Shown: positions 25,704-33,061 of the stretch, piece after piece
Position numbering within the stretch: position 1 is the first letter of the stretch
Layout: each line of letters starts with the position of its first letter
Notes under the pieces: generated by a model
What the model was told of the DNA's origin: nothing
The model's input: the letters and a program-made list of their open reading frames with translations, nothing else
Databases searched by the model: none
Source of the DNA: Bin87 sp964347975
GTDB taxonomy: Bacteria > Chloroflexota > Dehalococcoidia > Lucifugimonadales > UBA3495
Assembly (NCBI GenBank): GCA_964347975.1
Contig: CAYGAY010000001.1
Span: forward strand, 310,001-374,000
Direction of reading: 5' to 3'
Length of the DNA stretch: 64,000 nucleotides
Made by a program: the position numbers and the translations under genes

Positions 25704-26906
25704 CTACCGCGCCGGGATCTGATCGTTGAGGATGTCGATAGCCTGTTGCAAAGGCCCGTCTTCAGGATAGTTCGCGGGAAGGGGCTGCGCTTCTGCTTCG
25801 ATTTCGATATTGGGGGTCACTCCCTGCCCTTCGATCTGAGTGTCGTCCGGCAGATACCAACGCCGGATGGTGAAATAGATCGCCGAGCCGTCGGACAATT
25901 CCCGCGCGATATTGACGCTGCCTTTGCCGAAGGTGGTTGCGCCAACCACCAGCGCGCGCTCGTTGGTCTTGATGGCTCCGGCCATAATTTCGCTTGCGCT
26001 GGCGGAAAACTCGTTGACCAACACCACCATGGGAATATCCACGCCCGGGCCTCTTCGGTCGGCGTCGTAGTTGTTCCGGTTACCCCGGGCGTCGATTTCG
26101 TAAAGTATGGGGCCGCCATCCAGGAAAAGCTCCGTTACGTCAACCACCGCGTTGAGCAGCCCGCCAGGATTGTTTCTCAAATCCAGCACCAGCCCACGGC
26201 CTTGAGCGTCGTTGAATTCGTCCAGAGCACGGCGCACTTCGTCCTCGGTGGTGTTGGAAAAACTGTAAATCCAGAGGTGCCCAACGCCGTCCTCAACCAT
26301 GCGGAAGTTGGAACTTTCGATTGGTATGCGACCGCGTGTGACAGTGATGGTTTCATTTTGATCTGAACCGGCGTGCCTTACCAGAAGCGTCACTTCAGAT
26401 CCACCCGGACCTCGGATCAGGTTGACGGCTTCGACCAGCGTCAGGTGACTGATGGTGTCCCCGTCCACTTCCAGAATCAGGTCACCGGCCCTGATGCCAG
26501 CGGCTTCCGCCGGAGCGCCGGGAATGGGGGCGATCACGGTGAGGCCCGCCTCGGTCATGGATACCTGGGCGCCAATACCTTCAAAATATCCCCGGTATCC
26601 CTCCTGCTCCCGCTCGTGTTGGTCTGAGCTGAGGTACGAAGCGTGGGGGTCATCCAGGGCGGCCAGTATCCCGCGAATGGCTCCCTCAGACAGCTGTTGC
26701 GATTCCAGCGTGCGATGGTCAACGTGTTCATCCATCAAGATGCGATAAGCTTCGGCTACGGTTTTCAACTCGGGCGGGAGCCGGTCGCCGGCAGGGATTG
26801 GTTCGGTTGCGCCGGGGTTGACCCGTTCGCAACCAGCAAAAGCCGGTAAGAGGAACAAGGCGAAGGTCAGCAGCAGGACACGTGATTTTATCGGTCGGTT
26901 GATCAT
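25704..26906 (-). CDS. S41 C-terminal processing protease (lipoprotein)
   Basis: 400 residues. N-terminal signal with lipobox (LPAFAGC), a PDZ domain (GIGAQVS ... APAEAAGIRAGDLILEVDG) and an S41 peptidase domain with catalytic Ser in NEFSASASEI and Lys in TTFGKGSVN. CtpA/Prc enzymes trim proteins from the C-terminus in the envelope. ATG 26906 is preferred because the extended -10 TGCTACAAT ends 7 bases before it; the ATG at 26915 overlaps that -10. It lies 100 bases upstream of smpB. Confidence 0.92.
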   Translation of the reverse strand: MINRPIKSRVLLLTFALFLLPAFAGCERVNPGATEPIPAGDRLPPELKTVAEAYRILMDEHVDHRTLESQQLSEGAIRGILAALDDPHASYLSSDQHEREQEGYRGYFEGIGAQVSMTEAGLTVIAPIPGAPAEAAGIRAGDLILEVDGDTISHLTLVEAVNLIRGPGGSEVTLLVRHAGSDQNETITVTRGRIPIESSNFRMVEDGVGHLWIYSFSNTTEDEVRRALDEFNDAQGRGLVLDLRNNPGGLLNAVVDVTELFLDGGPILYEIDARGNRNNYDADRRGPGVDIPMVVLVNEFSASASEIMAGAIKTNERALVVGATTFGKGSVNIARELSDGSAIYFTIRRWYLPDDTQIEGQGVTPNIEIEAEAQPLPANYPEDGPLQQAIDILNDQIPAR

Positions 26907-26913
26907 CAAGCGC

Positions 26914-26922
26914 ATTGTAGCA
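26914..26922 (-). promoter_or_regulatory. Extended -10 promoter of the S41 protease gene
   Basis: Minus strand TGCTACAAT; the ATG at 26906 follows 7 bases later, so the mRNA would be leaderless. Confidence 0.45.
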
Positions 26923-26933
26923 CGGGGCCTGCG

Positions 26934-26963
26934 TTGACACTCTATCGCGGGCGCTGATAGCAT
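26934..26963 (+). promoter_or_regulatory. Promoter of the HMGS-like/thiolase operon
   Basis: Perfect TTGACA (26934-26939), an 18-base spacer and TAGCAT (26958-26963). Confidence 0.5.
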
Positions 26964-27002
26964 CTTTGAACGTATCGTGCGGCACGTCGGGAGAACGTAA
27001 AA

Positions 27003-28436
27003 TTGGTTGGAATCGCTGCCTATGGAGCTTACGTGCCCCGCTATCGTCTTGGGGCGGAGACCGCTGGCTGGAACTCCCGCCAGGAGCGGGCGGTGGCCAA
27101 TTTTGACGAGGACAGCGTCACCATGGCGGTGGCCGCCGGAGCGGATTGCCTCACGGGACGCGACCGCAGCGCAATCGACGGAATAATCTTCGCGAGCACC
27201 ACTCCTCCCTACGCGGAAAAGCAATGCGCAGCCATCGTTGCCGCGGCCCTGGATTTGCGGCAGGACATTTTCGCCGTGGACGTCTCAAACGTGCTGCGGG
27301 CCGGCACCAACGCGGTACAGGCGGGGCTGGACGCCGTGGCGGCCGGGCGAGCCAGCCAGGCGCTTGTGGTCGTCGCAGACAGCAGGCAGGGGCCTCCCAG
27401 AGGCGATACGGAGCGCGCGTCGGGAGATGGAGCGGCGGCTTTTGTCATTGCGGACCGTGACGTGATCGCGGAGCACGTCGGCAGCCACTCCGTCACTGAC
27501 AATATGCTGGATATGTGGCGGACGCCTGGGGACACGTTTGTGCGAACGTGGGAAGACCGTTTCGCAACCGAAGAAGGGATCGAGCGCATCGTACCTGAGG
27601 CGTTGAGCGCCTATTGTCAACGGGCAAGCATCAGCCCAACCGACGTGTCGAAAATCGCGTTGTACGCTCCCGATGCCCGGCGACACGCGCGGTTGGCTCG
27701 GCAATTGGGTTTCAGGGAAGATCAGATTCAGGAACCGTTGTTTGGCGCCGTGGGAAATACCGGAGCAGCCTTTGTTCCGATGCTGTTGGCGGCGGCGCTG
27801 GAAACGGCTGCCCCGGGGGATTTGCTGCTGGGAGTGTCCTATGGCGACGGCAGCGACGCGCTCGGTTTTCGGGGCACACCCGTCATGGCCGGCGCAGCGA
27901 AGCCGGCCATGGGAGTGTCCGGATGGATGGCGGCGAAAAAGGTATTGGGGAGCTACGAAACCTACGCTCGTTGGCGCGAAGTCTGGACGCTTGACGATGC
28001 GTCGCGCCGGCCGGCTCCCGCTGCGCCTTCGGTGTCCGCGCTGTGGCGTGAAGGCGACAAGAACGTGAGGTTGTACGCCGCGCGTTGCCGGACTTGCGGC
28101 TACGTGCAATATCCGGCCCAGCGAGTGTGCGTAGAATGCCGCCGTGTTGACGACAGCGAGCCGGTGCGGCTGAGCGAAAAGCCGGCGGAGGTCTTCACCT
28201 ATTCAATGGATTACATCGCCGGCGCGGTGGATACGCCGCTGGTGGTGGCGGTGGTGGATTTCGAGGGCGGCGGTCGCGTATTGTGCATGATGACCGACCG
28301 GGAACTTGATGAGGTTCGCGTCGGAATGCCGGTGGAGATGAGTTTCCGCAAACTGCGAGTCGTCAACGGTATTCACAACTACTATTGGAAAGCCGTACCC
28401 AGGCGGACGCCGTCGGCTGTGGCAGCTGCCGCTTGA
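27003..28436 (+). CDS. HMG-CoA synthase-like protein fused to a DUF35 OB-fold/zinc-ribbon domain
   Basis: 477 residues. Residues 1-330 have the thiolase-fold layout of archaeal-type HMG-CoA synthases (MVGIAAYGAYVPRYRL, GDGAAAFVI, GNTGAAFVP). Residues 345-465 are a DUF35 domain with four zinc-ribbon cysteines (C362, C365, C376, C379) and an OB fold. By eye, the catalytic Cys position is Leu98 (SNVLRAGTNA) and the His of the HQP motif is Tyr221 (LYAPDARR), so normal synthase chemistry looks unlikely. Start is TTG 27003 with GGGAGA upstream. The thiolase gene follows 15 bases later; in archaea thiolase, HMGS and DUF35 form one channelling complex. Confidence 0.8.
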   Translation: MVGIAAYGAYVPRYRLGAETAGWNSRQERAVANFDEDSVTMAVAAGADCLTGRDRSAIDGIIFASTTPPYAEKQCAAIVAAALDLRQDIFAVDVSNVLRAGTNAVQAGLDAVAAGRASQALVVVADSRQGPPRGDTERASGDGAAAFVIADRDVIAEHVGSHSVTDNMLDMWRTPGDTFVRTWEDRFATEEGIERIVPEALSAYCQRASISPTDVSKIALYAPDARRHARLARQLGFREDQIQEPLFGAVGNTGAAFVPMLLAAALETAAPGDLLLGVSYGDGSDALGFRGTPVMAGAAKPAMGVSGWMAAKKVLGSYETYARWREVWTLDDASRRPAPAAPSVSALWREGDKNVRLYAARCRTCGYVQYPAQRVCVECRRVDDSEPVRLSEKPAEVFTYSMDYIAGAVDTPLVVAVVDFEGGGRVLCMMTDRELDEVRVGMPVEMSFRKLRVVNGIHNYYWKAVPRRTPSAVAAAA

Positions 28437-28451
28437 TCTGAAGGAGTCGCT

Positions 28452-29624
28452 ATGAGTGGAATACGAGACCGGGTTGCTGTAGTCGGGATGGGCTGTACCC
28501 GCTTTGGTGAGCGTTGGGACGCTTCGGCCGCCGACCTCATGGTGGAGGCGGCCTATGAAGCCTACGAGGATGCCGGGTTGGACAGCAACGACATCCAGGC
28601 TGCCTGGCTGGGCACGGTGAGCAGCTTCCGCACCGGCCAGCCCCTGGCTGAAGCCCTGAAGCTGGACTACATTCCCATCACCCGGGTGGAGAATGCCTGC
28701 GCCACTGCCACCGATGCCTTCCGCAACGCTTGCTATGCAGTGGCGGCCGGCGTTTATGACATCGTGCTGGCCATGGGCGTGGAGAAACTGAAGGACAGCG
28801 GCTTTTCCGGTCTGGCCATCGCCGCCGGTCCGGGTTCCGACGTGGAGCCGCCCACACCGCCACCGTCGCAATTCGCCATGGCGGCGACCCGCTATTTCCA
28901 TCATTACGGCATCAATTACGACGATGGCAAACGGACTCTGGCGCAGATTGCGTCCAAGAACCACCACAACGGCACGTTGAATTCCAAGGCCCACTTCCAG
29001 CGGGAAGTGAGTGAGGACCAGATCATCAACGCGCCGATGATTGCCTGGCCCCTGGGGCTGTACGACTGCTGCGGGGTCAGCGACGGAGCGGCGGCGGCCA
29101 TCATCACTACGCCGGAGATTGCCCGCACCCTGCGAGATGACTACATCCTGGTCAAGGGGCTGGGGCTGGCCGTAGGCGCTTTTGGCGTACTTCGCAACGA
29201 CTGGGATTTCACCTATTTCCCGGAAACGGTGCGGGCCAGCCAGGCCGCTTATGAGGAAGCCGGCATCTCCGACCCCCGCGCCGAAATCGACATGGCCATG
29301 GTGCACGATTGCTTCACCATCACCGAGCTGATTATCATGGAAGACCTGGGGTTCAGCCCCCGCGGACAGGCCAACGCCGACGTTGCCAGCGGAGCCTTTT
29401 CGCTGGAAGGCGACCTGCCGGTCAACACCGACGGCGGTCTCAAGTGCTTTGGCCACCCCATTGGCGCCAGCGGCATCCGCATGATTTACGAGGTGTACAA
29501 GCAGATGCAGGGCAAGGCCGGCGGACGCCAGTTGCAGAAAGCCGATCTGGGGATTACTCACAACCTGGGTGGACGGCCCGGCTCGTTCACCTGCTCGGTA
29601 GCAGTGTTCGGGAGGCCCGACTGA
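28452..29624 (+). CDS. Thiolase (acetyl-CoA acetyltransferase / SCP2 type)
   Basis: 390 residues. The nucleophile Cys is in VENACATATDAF, the conserved His in VHDCFTITE, and GHPIGASG near the C-terminus, so all thiolase residues are present. It could condense or cleave acyl-CoA units, most likely with the HMGS/DUF35-like protein encoded just upstream. AAGGAG is 6 bases before the ATG. A strong terminator follows. Confidence 0.88.
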   Translation: MSGIRDRVAVVGMGCTRFGERWDASAADLMVEAAYEAYEDAGLDSNDIQAAWLGTVSSFRTGQPLAEALKLDYIPITRVENACATATDAFRNACYAVAAGVYDIVLAMGVEKLKDSGFSGLAIAAGPGSDVEPPTPPPSQFAMAATRYFHHYGINYDDGKRTLAQIASKNHHNGTLNSKAHFQREVSEDQIINAPMIAWPLGLYDCCGVSDGAAAAIITTPEIARTLRDDYILVKGLGLAVGAFGVLRNDWDFTYFPETVRASQAAYEEAGISDPRAEIDMAMVHDCFTITELIIMEDLGFSPRGQANADVASGAFSLEGDLPVNTDGGLKCFGHPIGASGIRMIYEVYKQMQGKAGGRQLQKADLGITHNLGGRPGSFTCSVAVFGRPD

Positions 29625-29654
29625 TTACCCGCCGACGGTGTAGCAGCCACTTTC

Positions 29655-29685
29655 TGGGCGGCCCGTTGGGGTCGCCCAATTTTTT
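29655..29685 (+). terminator. Rho-independent terminator
   Basis: Nine-base stem TGGGCGGCC / GGTCGCCCA (one G-U), six-base loop, then ATTTTTTG. Ends the HMGS-like/thiolase operon. Confidence 0.85.
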
Positions 29686-29736
29686 GAAATTACCCAAACT
29701 CGCAGCCGCCGGTATATGCGACAAAACGAACGGCAT

Positions 29737-29745
29737 TGCTATAAC
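29737..29745 (+). promoter_or_regulatory. Extended -10 promoter of minCDE
   Basis: TGCTATAAC ends 8 bases before the minC ATG at 29754, predicting a leaderless mRNA. No ribosome site is seen before minC. Confidence 0.5.
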
Positions 29746-29753
29746 TATCTGCG

Positions 29754-30608
29754 ATGCCGACAAACGTTACCGAAACCCAGGCGCTGGTGCAGGTCTCAGG
29801 CCGCGGTACGCGGGTCAATTTCAAAATTGACGATTGCGTGCCGGTAGAGACGGCCTGCCATGCCCTGTTGGAGCACCTGAACCGGAACCAAACCCTCTAC
29901 TCCAGCGGTGAGGTGGTCGTTGACATCGGCCGGCGCGTGCTGCGCGAAGACCACCGGGCCGAAATCAGGCGGGTAATCGAAGCAAGATCGGGCCTCACCG
30001 TGAAGCAATTCCGGTGCGAACCGGAGATCCTGGAACAGGAAAGGCAGCGCATCACCGACTTGCTTGAAGCGCAGAATGCCGCTCGCCGACCGGTTAGCAA
30101 CGGAGAGGCTCCCGTCGGCAGCGCGGAGGACGCCGAGGAAACGCAATCCGTCGGCGATGACTGCCAAACCGTTAATGAGATCCTCGTTGGCGGTATCGTG
30201 CCAGGCGGCGAGCGGTACGGGTCGCCGGGGCTGATTGTGCGGGGGACGTGCCGGGCCGGCGAGGTGATCGACGTTGCCGGGAACCTGGTGATACTAGGGA
30301 ACGTCAACCCCGGAGCGCAGGTCAACGCCGGGGGGGACATCCTGGTATTTGGGGAACTCCGGGGCCAAGCCCATGCCGGGGCGTCAGGCGACGCCACCGC
30401 CACCATCATAGCGATGTCCATAGCCCGCCCCCGCCTGCGAATAGCGGGATATGCGTGGCACGACGACGAATCGCCGCCTAACTTTGGGTATCGTGTCCCG
30501 GACCGCAACGTCGCCGTTATCGCCCGAGTCAGAAACGGTTCGGTCCACCTGACGCCGTATCGCAAAAATTATGCACTGGACCACGGAGGAAACCCTCATG
30601 AGCGGTAA
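29754..30608 (+). CDS. minC: Septum site-determining protein MinC
   Basis: 284 residues. The N-terminal domain is divergent; the C-terminal beta-helix carries LIVRGTCRAGEVIDVAGN, LVILGNVNPGAQVNAGGDI and LVFGELRGQAHAG, the MinC signature that binds MinD and FtsZ. A Pro/Glu linker separates the domains. It blocks FtsZ assembly away from midcell. It overlaps minD by 11 bases. Confidence 0.93.
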   Translation: MPTNVTETQALVQVSGRGTRVNFKIDDCVPVETACHALLEHLNRNQTLYSSGEVVVDIGRRVLREDHRAEIRRVIEARSGLTVKQFRCEPEILEQERQRITDLLEAQNAARRPVSNGEAPVGSAEDAEETQSVGDDCQTVNEILVGGIVPGGERYGSPGLIVRGTCRAGEVIDVAGNLVILGNVNPGAQVNAGGDILVFGELRGQAHAGASGDATATIIAMSIARPRLRIAGYAWHDDESPPNFGYRVPDRNVAVIARVRNGSVHLTPYRKNYALDHGGNPHER

Positions 30609-31422
30609 GACCATAGTCATGACGTCCGGCAAAGGGGGCGTGGGCAAGACTACGGCCACCGCCAACGTGGGCGCCGCTCTCGCCTTGCGATCCAATCGCG
30701 TCGCGGTTGTGGACACGGACATAGGGTTGCGCAATCTGGACGTGGTGATGGGGTTGGAGAACCGGATCGTGTATGACTTGGTGGATGTGGTGGAGGGCCG
30801 CTGCCGAATCGAACAGGCTCTGATCAAGGACAAGCACGCTGGCGAACTGTACCTCATCGCGGCTGCCCAGACCCGGGACAAAGACTGCATCACCGGGGAA
30901 CACCTGATCGGCCTCTGTCGTCGGTTGGAGGACAGTTTCGATTACATCATTGTGGATTGCCCGGCCGGGATCGAGCAGGGATTCAAGAACGCGATTTCCG
31001 CCGCTCAGGAAGCGCTGGTGGTCACCACCCCGGAAGTATCGGCCATCCGGGACGCCGACCGAGTGATCGGGCTGCTGCACGCGAGCAATGTTCGGGACGC
31101 CAAGCTCATCATCAACCGCATCAAGCCGGAGATGGTGCGCCAGGGCAACATGATGGACGCTTCGGACGTGCTGGAGATGCTGGCGGTTGATGCGATTGGC
31201 CTGGTGCCGTCCGACGACCGGGTTATCACCGCCACCAATAACGGGACGCCGGTGGTCTATGACCCAACATCGCCTTCTGGCCGGGAATTCGTCCGTATTG
31301 CGGCGCGGATAGATGGGGATCACATACCGATAATCGACCCTGTAGAGGAACAGCCCACATCGATAATGGACAAGGTTCGCAACCTGATGGGCATCAACCG
31401 GAGAACGTCGGCTCATGTTTGA
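30598..31422 (+). CDS. minD: Septum site-determining ATPase MinD
   Basis: 274 residues. Deviant Walker A GKGGVGKTT near the start, DTDIGLRNLD, DYIIVDCPAGI, and a short amphipathic C-terminal helix (VRNLMGINRR) that attaches it to the membrane. Works with MinC and MinE to place the division septum. Start ATG 30598 has GGAGG 7-8 bases upstream and lies inside the end of minC. Confidence 0.97.
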   Translation: MSGKTIVMTSGKGGVGKTTATANVGAALALRSNRVAVVDTDIGLRNLDVVMGLENRIVYDLVDVVEGRCRIEQALIKDKHAGELYLIAAAQTRDKDCITGEHLIGLCRRLEDSFDYIIVDCPAGIEQGFKNAISAAQEALVVTTPEVSAIRDADRVIGLLHASNVRDAKLIINRIKPEMVRQGNMMDASDVLEMLAVDAIGLVPSDDRVITATNNGTPVVYDPTSPSGREFVRIAARIDGDHIPIIDPVEEQPTSIMDKVRNLMGINRRTSAHV

Positions 31423-31675
31423 CCTGTTGCTCAGAAATCGCAGCCGGAACGACAACACGTCCCGTCAGGTGGCGAAGGAACGCGTCCAGTCGGCGATCCG
31501 GCGGGACCGGATGGAAGTGGCCGCGTCTGATCTGTCGGTGTTGCGGGAGCGGATGCTTTACACCATCGGCGAGCACCTGCCGGTAGCGCCGGAATTCACC
31601 GAATTCGGTTTGCTACGGGAAGGCGACGCGGTGTTCCTGGTATCCCGGGTGCGCCTGCAAAACCACCGGCGATAG
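31415..31675 (+). CDS. minE: Cell division topological specificity factor MinE
   Basis: 86 residues. An N-terminal amphipathic MFDLLLR, the anti-MinCD helix (AKERVQSAIRRDR) and a C-terminal dimerisation part. It overlaps minD by 8 bases. MinE stimulates MinD ATPase and drives its oscillation. Confidence 0.9.
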   Translation: MFDLLLRNRSRNDNTSRQVAKERVQSAIRRDRMEVAASDLSVLRERMLYTIGEHLPVAPEFTEFGLLREGDAVFLVSRVRLQNHRR

Positions 31676-31757
31676 CGCGTGTCCGGCGCGGCGCAGCGGA
31701 AAGCGCCAAGGTATCCGGCAGGCCGGCGCGGAGAATCCCGCCGCACGTTGACATGGG

Positions 31758-31796
31758 GCGGTCTGACCGCTACATTGTCCGCAGCGGTCAGACCGC
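31758..31796. repeat. Perfect 14-bp inverted repeat before the riboswitch
   Basis: GCGGTCTGACCGCT and AGCGGTCAGACCGC around an 11-base loop. No T-run follows on the plus strand, so it could be a pause or processing hairpin at the end of minCDE or a dispersed element. Confidence 0.75.
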
Positions 31797-31818
31797 TGAA
31801 TTAACATTTGAAACTGGG

Positions 31819-31995
31819 ACATCAGGCGCCACAAAACCCAACCAGGCTTAATTGGGAAGGCGGTGTGAATCCGCCGCGGTTGCGCCACTGTAAGCGGGGA
31901 GCCCGCCGATGATTTGCCACTGCCTTTCTTAAACTTGGACGGCGGGAAGGCATCGGAGGCGCATTGAGCCGCAAGCCAGGATACCTGCCTGATGT
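31819..31995 (+). promoter_or_regulatory. Cobalamin riboswitch aptamer
   Basis: All landmarks of the B12 riboswitch are present in order: GGGAAGGCGGTGTGAATCC, the GCCACTGTAAGCGG core, GGGAAGGC, and the B12 box GCCGCAAGCCAGGATACCTG (about 31969-31988). An 8-bp P1 stem closes it (31819-31826 with 31988-31995, ACATCAGG/CCTGATGT). It should lower expression of the downstream cobalt genes when adenosylcobalamin or a related corrinoid is plentiful. Confidence 0.95.
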
Positions 31996-32041
31996 GCTTT
32001 TGGAAATCTGCTCTGCGCCCAACAGGGTTGTTTCTTCGACG

Positions 32042-32071
32042 CGCCAGCCGTCAATTGCAGGACGGTTGGCG
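32042..32071 (+). promoter_or_regulatory. Hairpin in the riboswitch expression platform
   Basis: CGCCAGCCGTC pairs with GACGGTTGGCG around an 8-base loop. Its first six bases (CGCCAG) can also pair with CTGGCG in the terminator's left arm (32100-32105), a possible antiterminator switch; this pairing is inference. Confidence 0.55.
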
Positions 32072-32097
32072 GCCATACTCGTGAAAGACAACATTAG

Positions 32098-32131
32098 CCC
32101 TGGCGGAGCGATACGCCAGGGTTTATTGTTT
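32098..32131 (+). terminator. Riboswitch-linked intrinsic terminator
   Basis: CCCTGGCG / CGCCAGGG stem with an 8-base loop, then TTTATTGTTT, 17 bases before cbiE. This is the likely output of the riboswitch. Confidence 0.8.
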
Positions 32132-32148
32132 CAAACCTCTCATTACAA

Positions 32149-32847
32149 ATGACGTCACAATCCGCAAGTACCAAAATGACCGTCGTGGGCATCGGCCCCG
32201 GCGATCCTGACCTGCTCACCCTCAAAGGTCGTGAGGCGTTGGAAAGCGCCGACCTGGTGGTCGGTTTCAAGACCGTGCTGGACGTTGTCGCCGGCCGCAC
32301 CGGGTCCGCAGAGGTTCGTCCGATGGCCTATCGAGACCAGGAAGCGGTGCTGGACTATGCGCGAGAACAAGCCCAGTTGGGAAAGAACTGTGTCGTCTGC
32401 GTTTGGGGAGACTTAAACGTTTCCGCCAAGGAACTGTTGAACCGTGTCCGGCGGCGCGCTGACACGGTGGAACTGGTGCCGGGCGTCAGCAGCATCCAGG
32501 TCGCCTGCGCTCGCGCCGGCATTTCCCTGGAGGAGTCGCTGTTCTTGACCCTGCACCAGCGTTGGGATCGCGGTTCGGAGTTGGGCGAATTATTAGATAC
32601 TCTGAAGGAGGGCCGGCGCAACGTGATCCTGCTGCCGCGTCCCTTTGACTTCATGCCGCCGGCCATCGCCGCCAGCGCGATAGACGACGGAGCAGACCCG
32701 CAACACCCGGTTATCGTATTCCAACGCCTGACGCTCGCTGACGAATCGCGGTGGGACGGGACTCTGTCCCAATGCGGCGAATTGCCCGATGAGTTCAGCG
32801 ACCTCTCGATCATGGTTTTCCCCCGAACTTTGGCCGAAGGGAATTGA
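32149..32847 (+). CDS. cbiE: Cobalt-precorrin-7 C5-methyltransferase (CbiE-like)
   Basis: 232 residues of the tetrapyrrole methylase family: VGIGPGDPDLLTLKGREAL, a VVCVWGDLNVSAKEL segment and LVPGVSSIQVACARAGI. It resembles CbiE, the C5-methylating part of CobL, and lacks the fused CbiT decarboxylase. Other members of this family look similar, so the exact step is probable rather than certain. First gene after the riboswitch terminator. No clear ribosome site before the ATG at 32149; an ATG at 32176 is an alternative. Confidence 0.75.
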   Translation: MTSQSASTKMTVVGIGPGDPDLLTLKGREALESADLVVGFKTVLDVVAGRTGSAEVRPMAYRDQEAVLDYAREQAQLGKNCVVCVWGDLNVSAKELLNRVRRRADTVELVPGVSSIQVACARAGISLEESLFLTLHQRWDRGSELGELLDTLKEGRRNVILLPRPFDFMPPAIAASAIDDGADPQHPVIVFQRLTLADESRWDGTLSQCGELPDEFSDLSIMVFPRTLAEGN

Positions 32848-32890
32848 GGGGGATGACGGCGGATGACCTTCACCATTCTCTATTACGGCC

Positions 32891-33061
32891 ATGGCGTCTC
32901 TTATGGGCGCGGCCGTGGGATGCGTTCTGGCGCCGGAATTCAACGGACACGTCTATGGATACCTTTTGGGCCAATTGGCGACGATATCCGCGTGGTTGGT
33001 GGGCGCATCGATGGGAGCAATAATTGGTGCGGTAGTTGACGCGATAAGGCAGAGGCGATGA
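32891..33061 (+). CDS. Tiny membrane protein overlapping cobN
   Basis: 56 residues, MASLMGAAVGCVLAPEF..., with two Gly/Ala-rich hydrophobic stretches containing small-xxx-small packing motifs and a basic end (IRQRR). Its TGA overlaps the cobN ATG as ATGA (33058-33061), a coupling signal. It is not preceded by a clear ribosome site. No family recognised; in this operon it could be an accessory of cobalt uptake or chelation, but this is inference. Confidence 0.5.
   Translation: MASLMGAAVGCVLAPEFNGHVYGYLLGQLATISAWLVGASMGAIIGAVVDAIRQRR

Noticed and set aside
28203..29561. A 452-codon open frame antisense to the thiolase
   Set aside because: Shadow frame; the sense strand carries all thiolase motifs.
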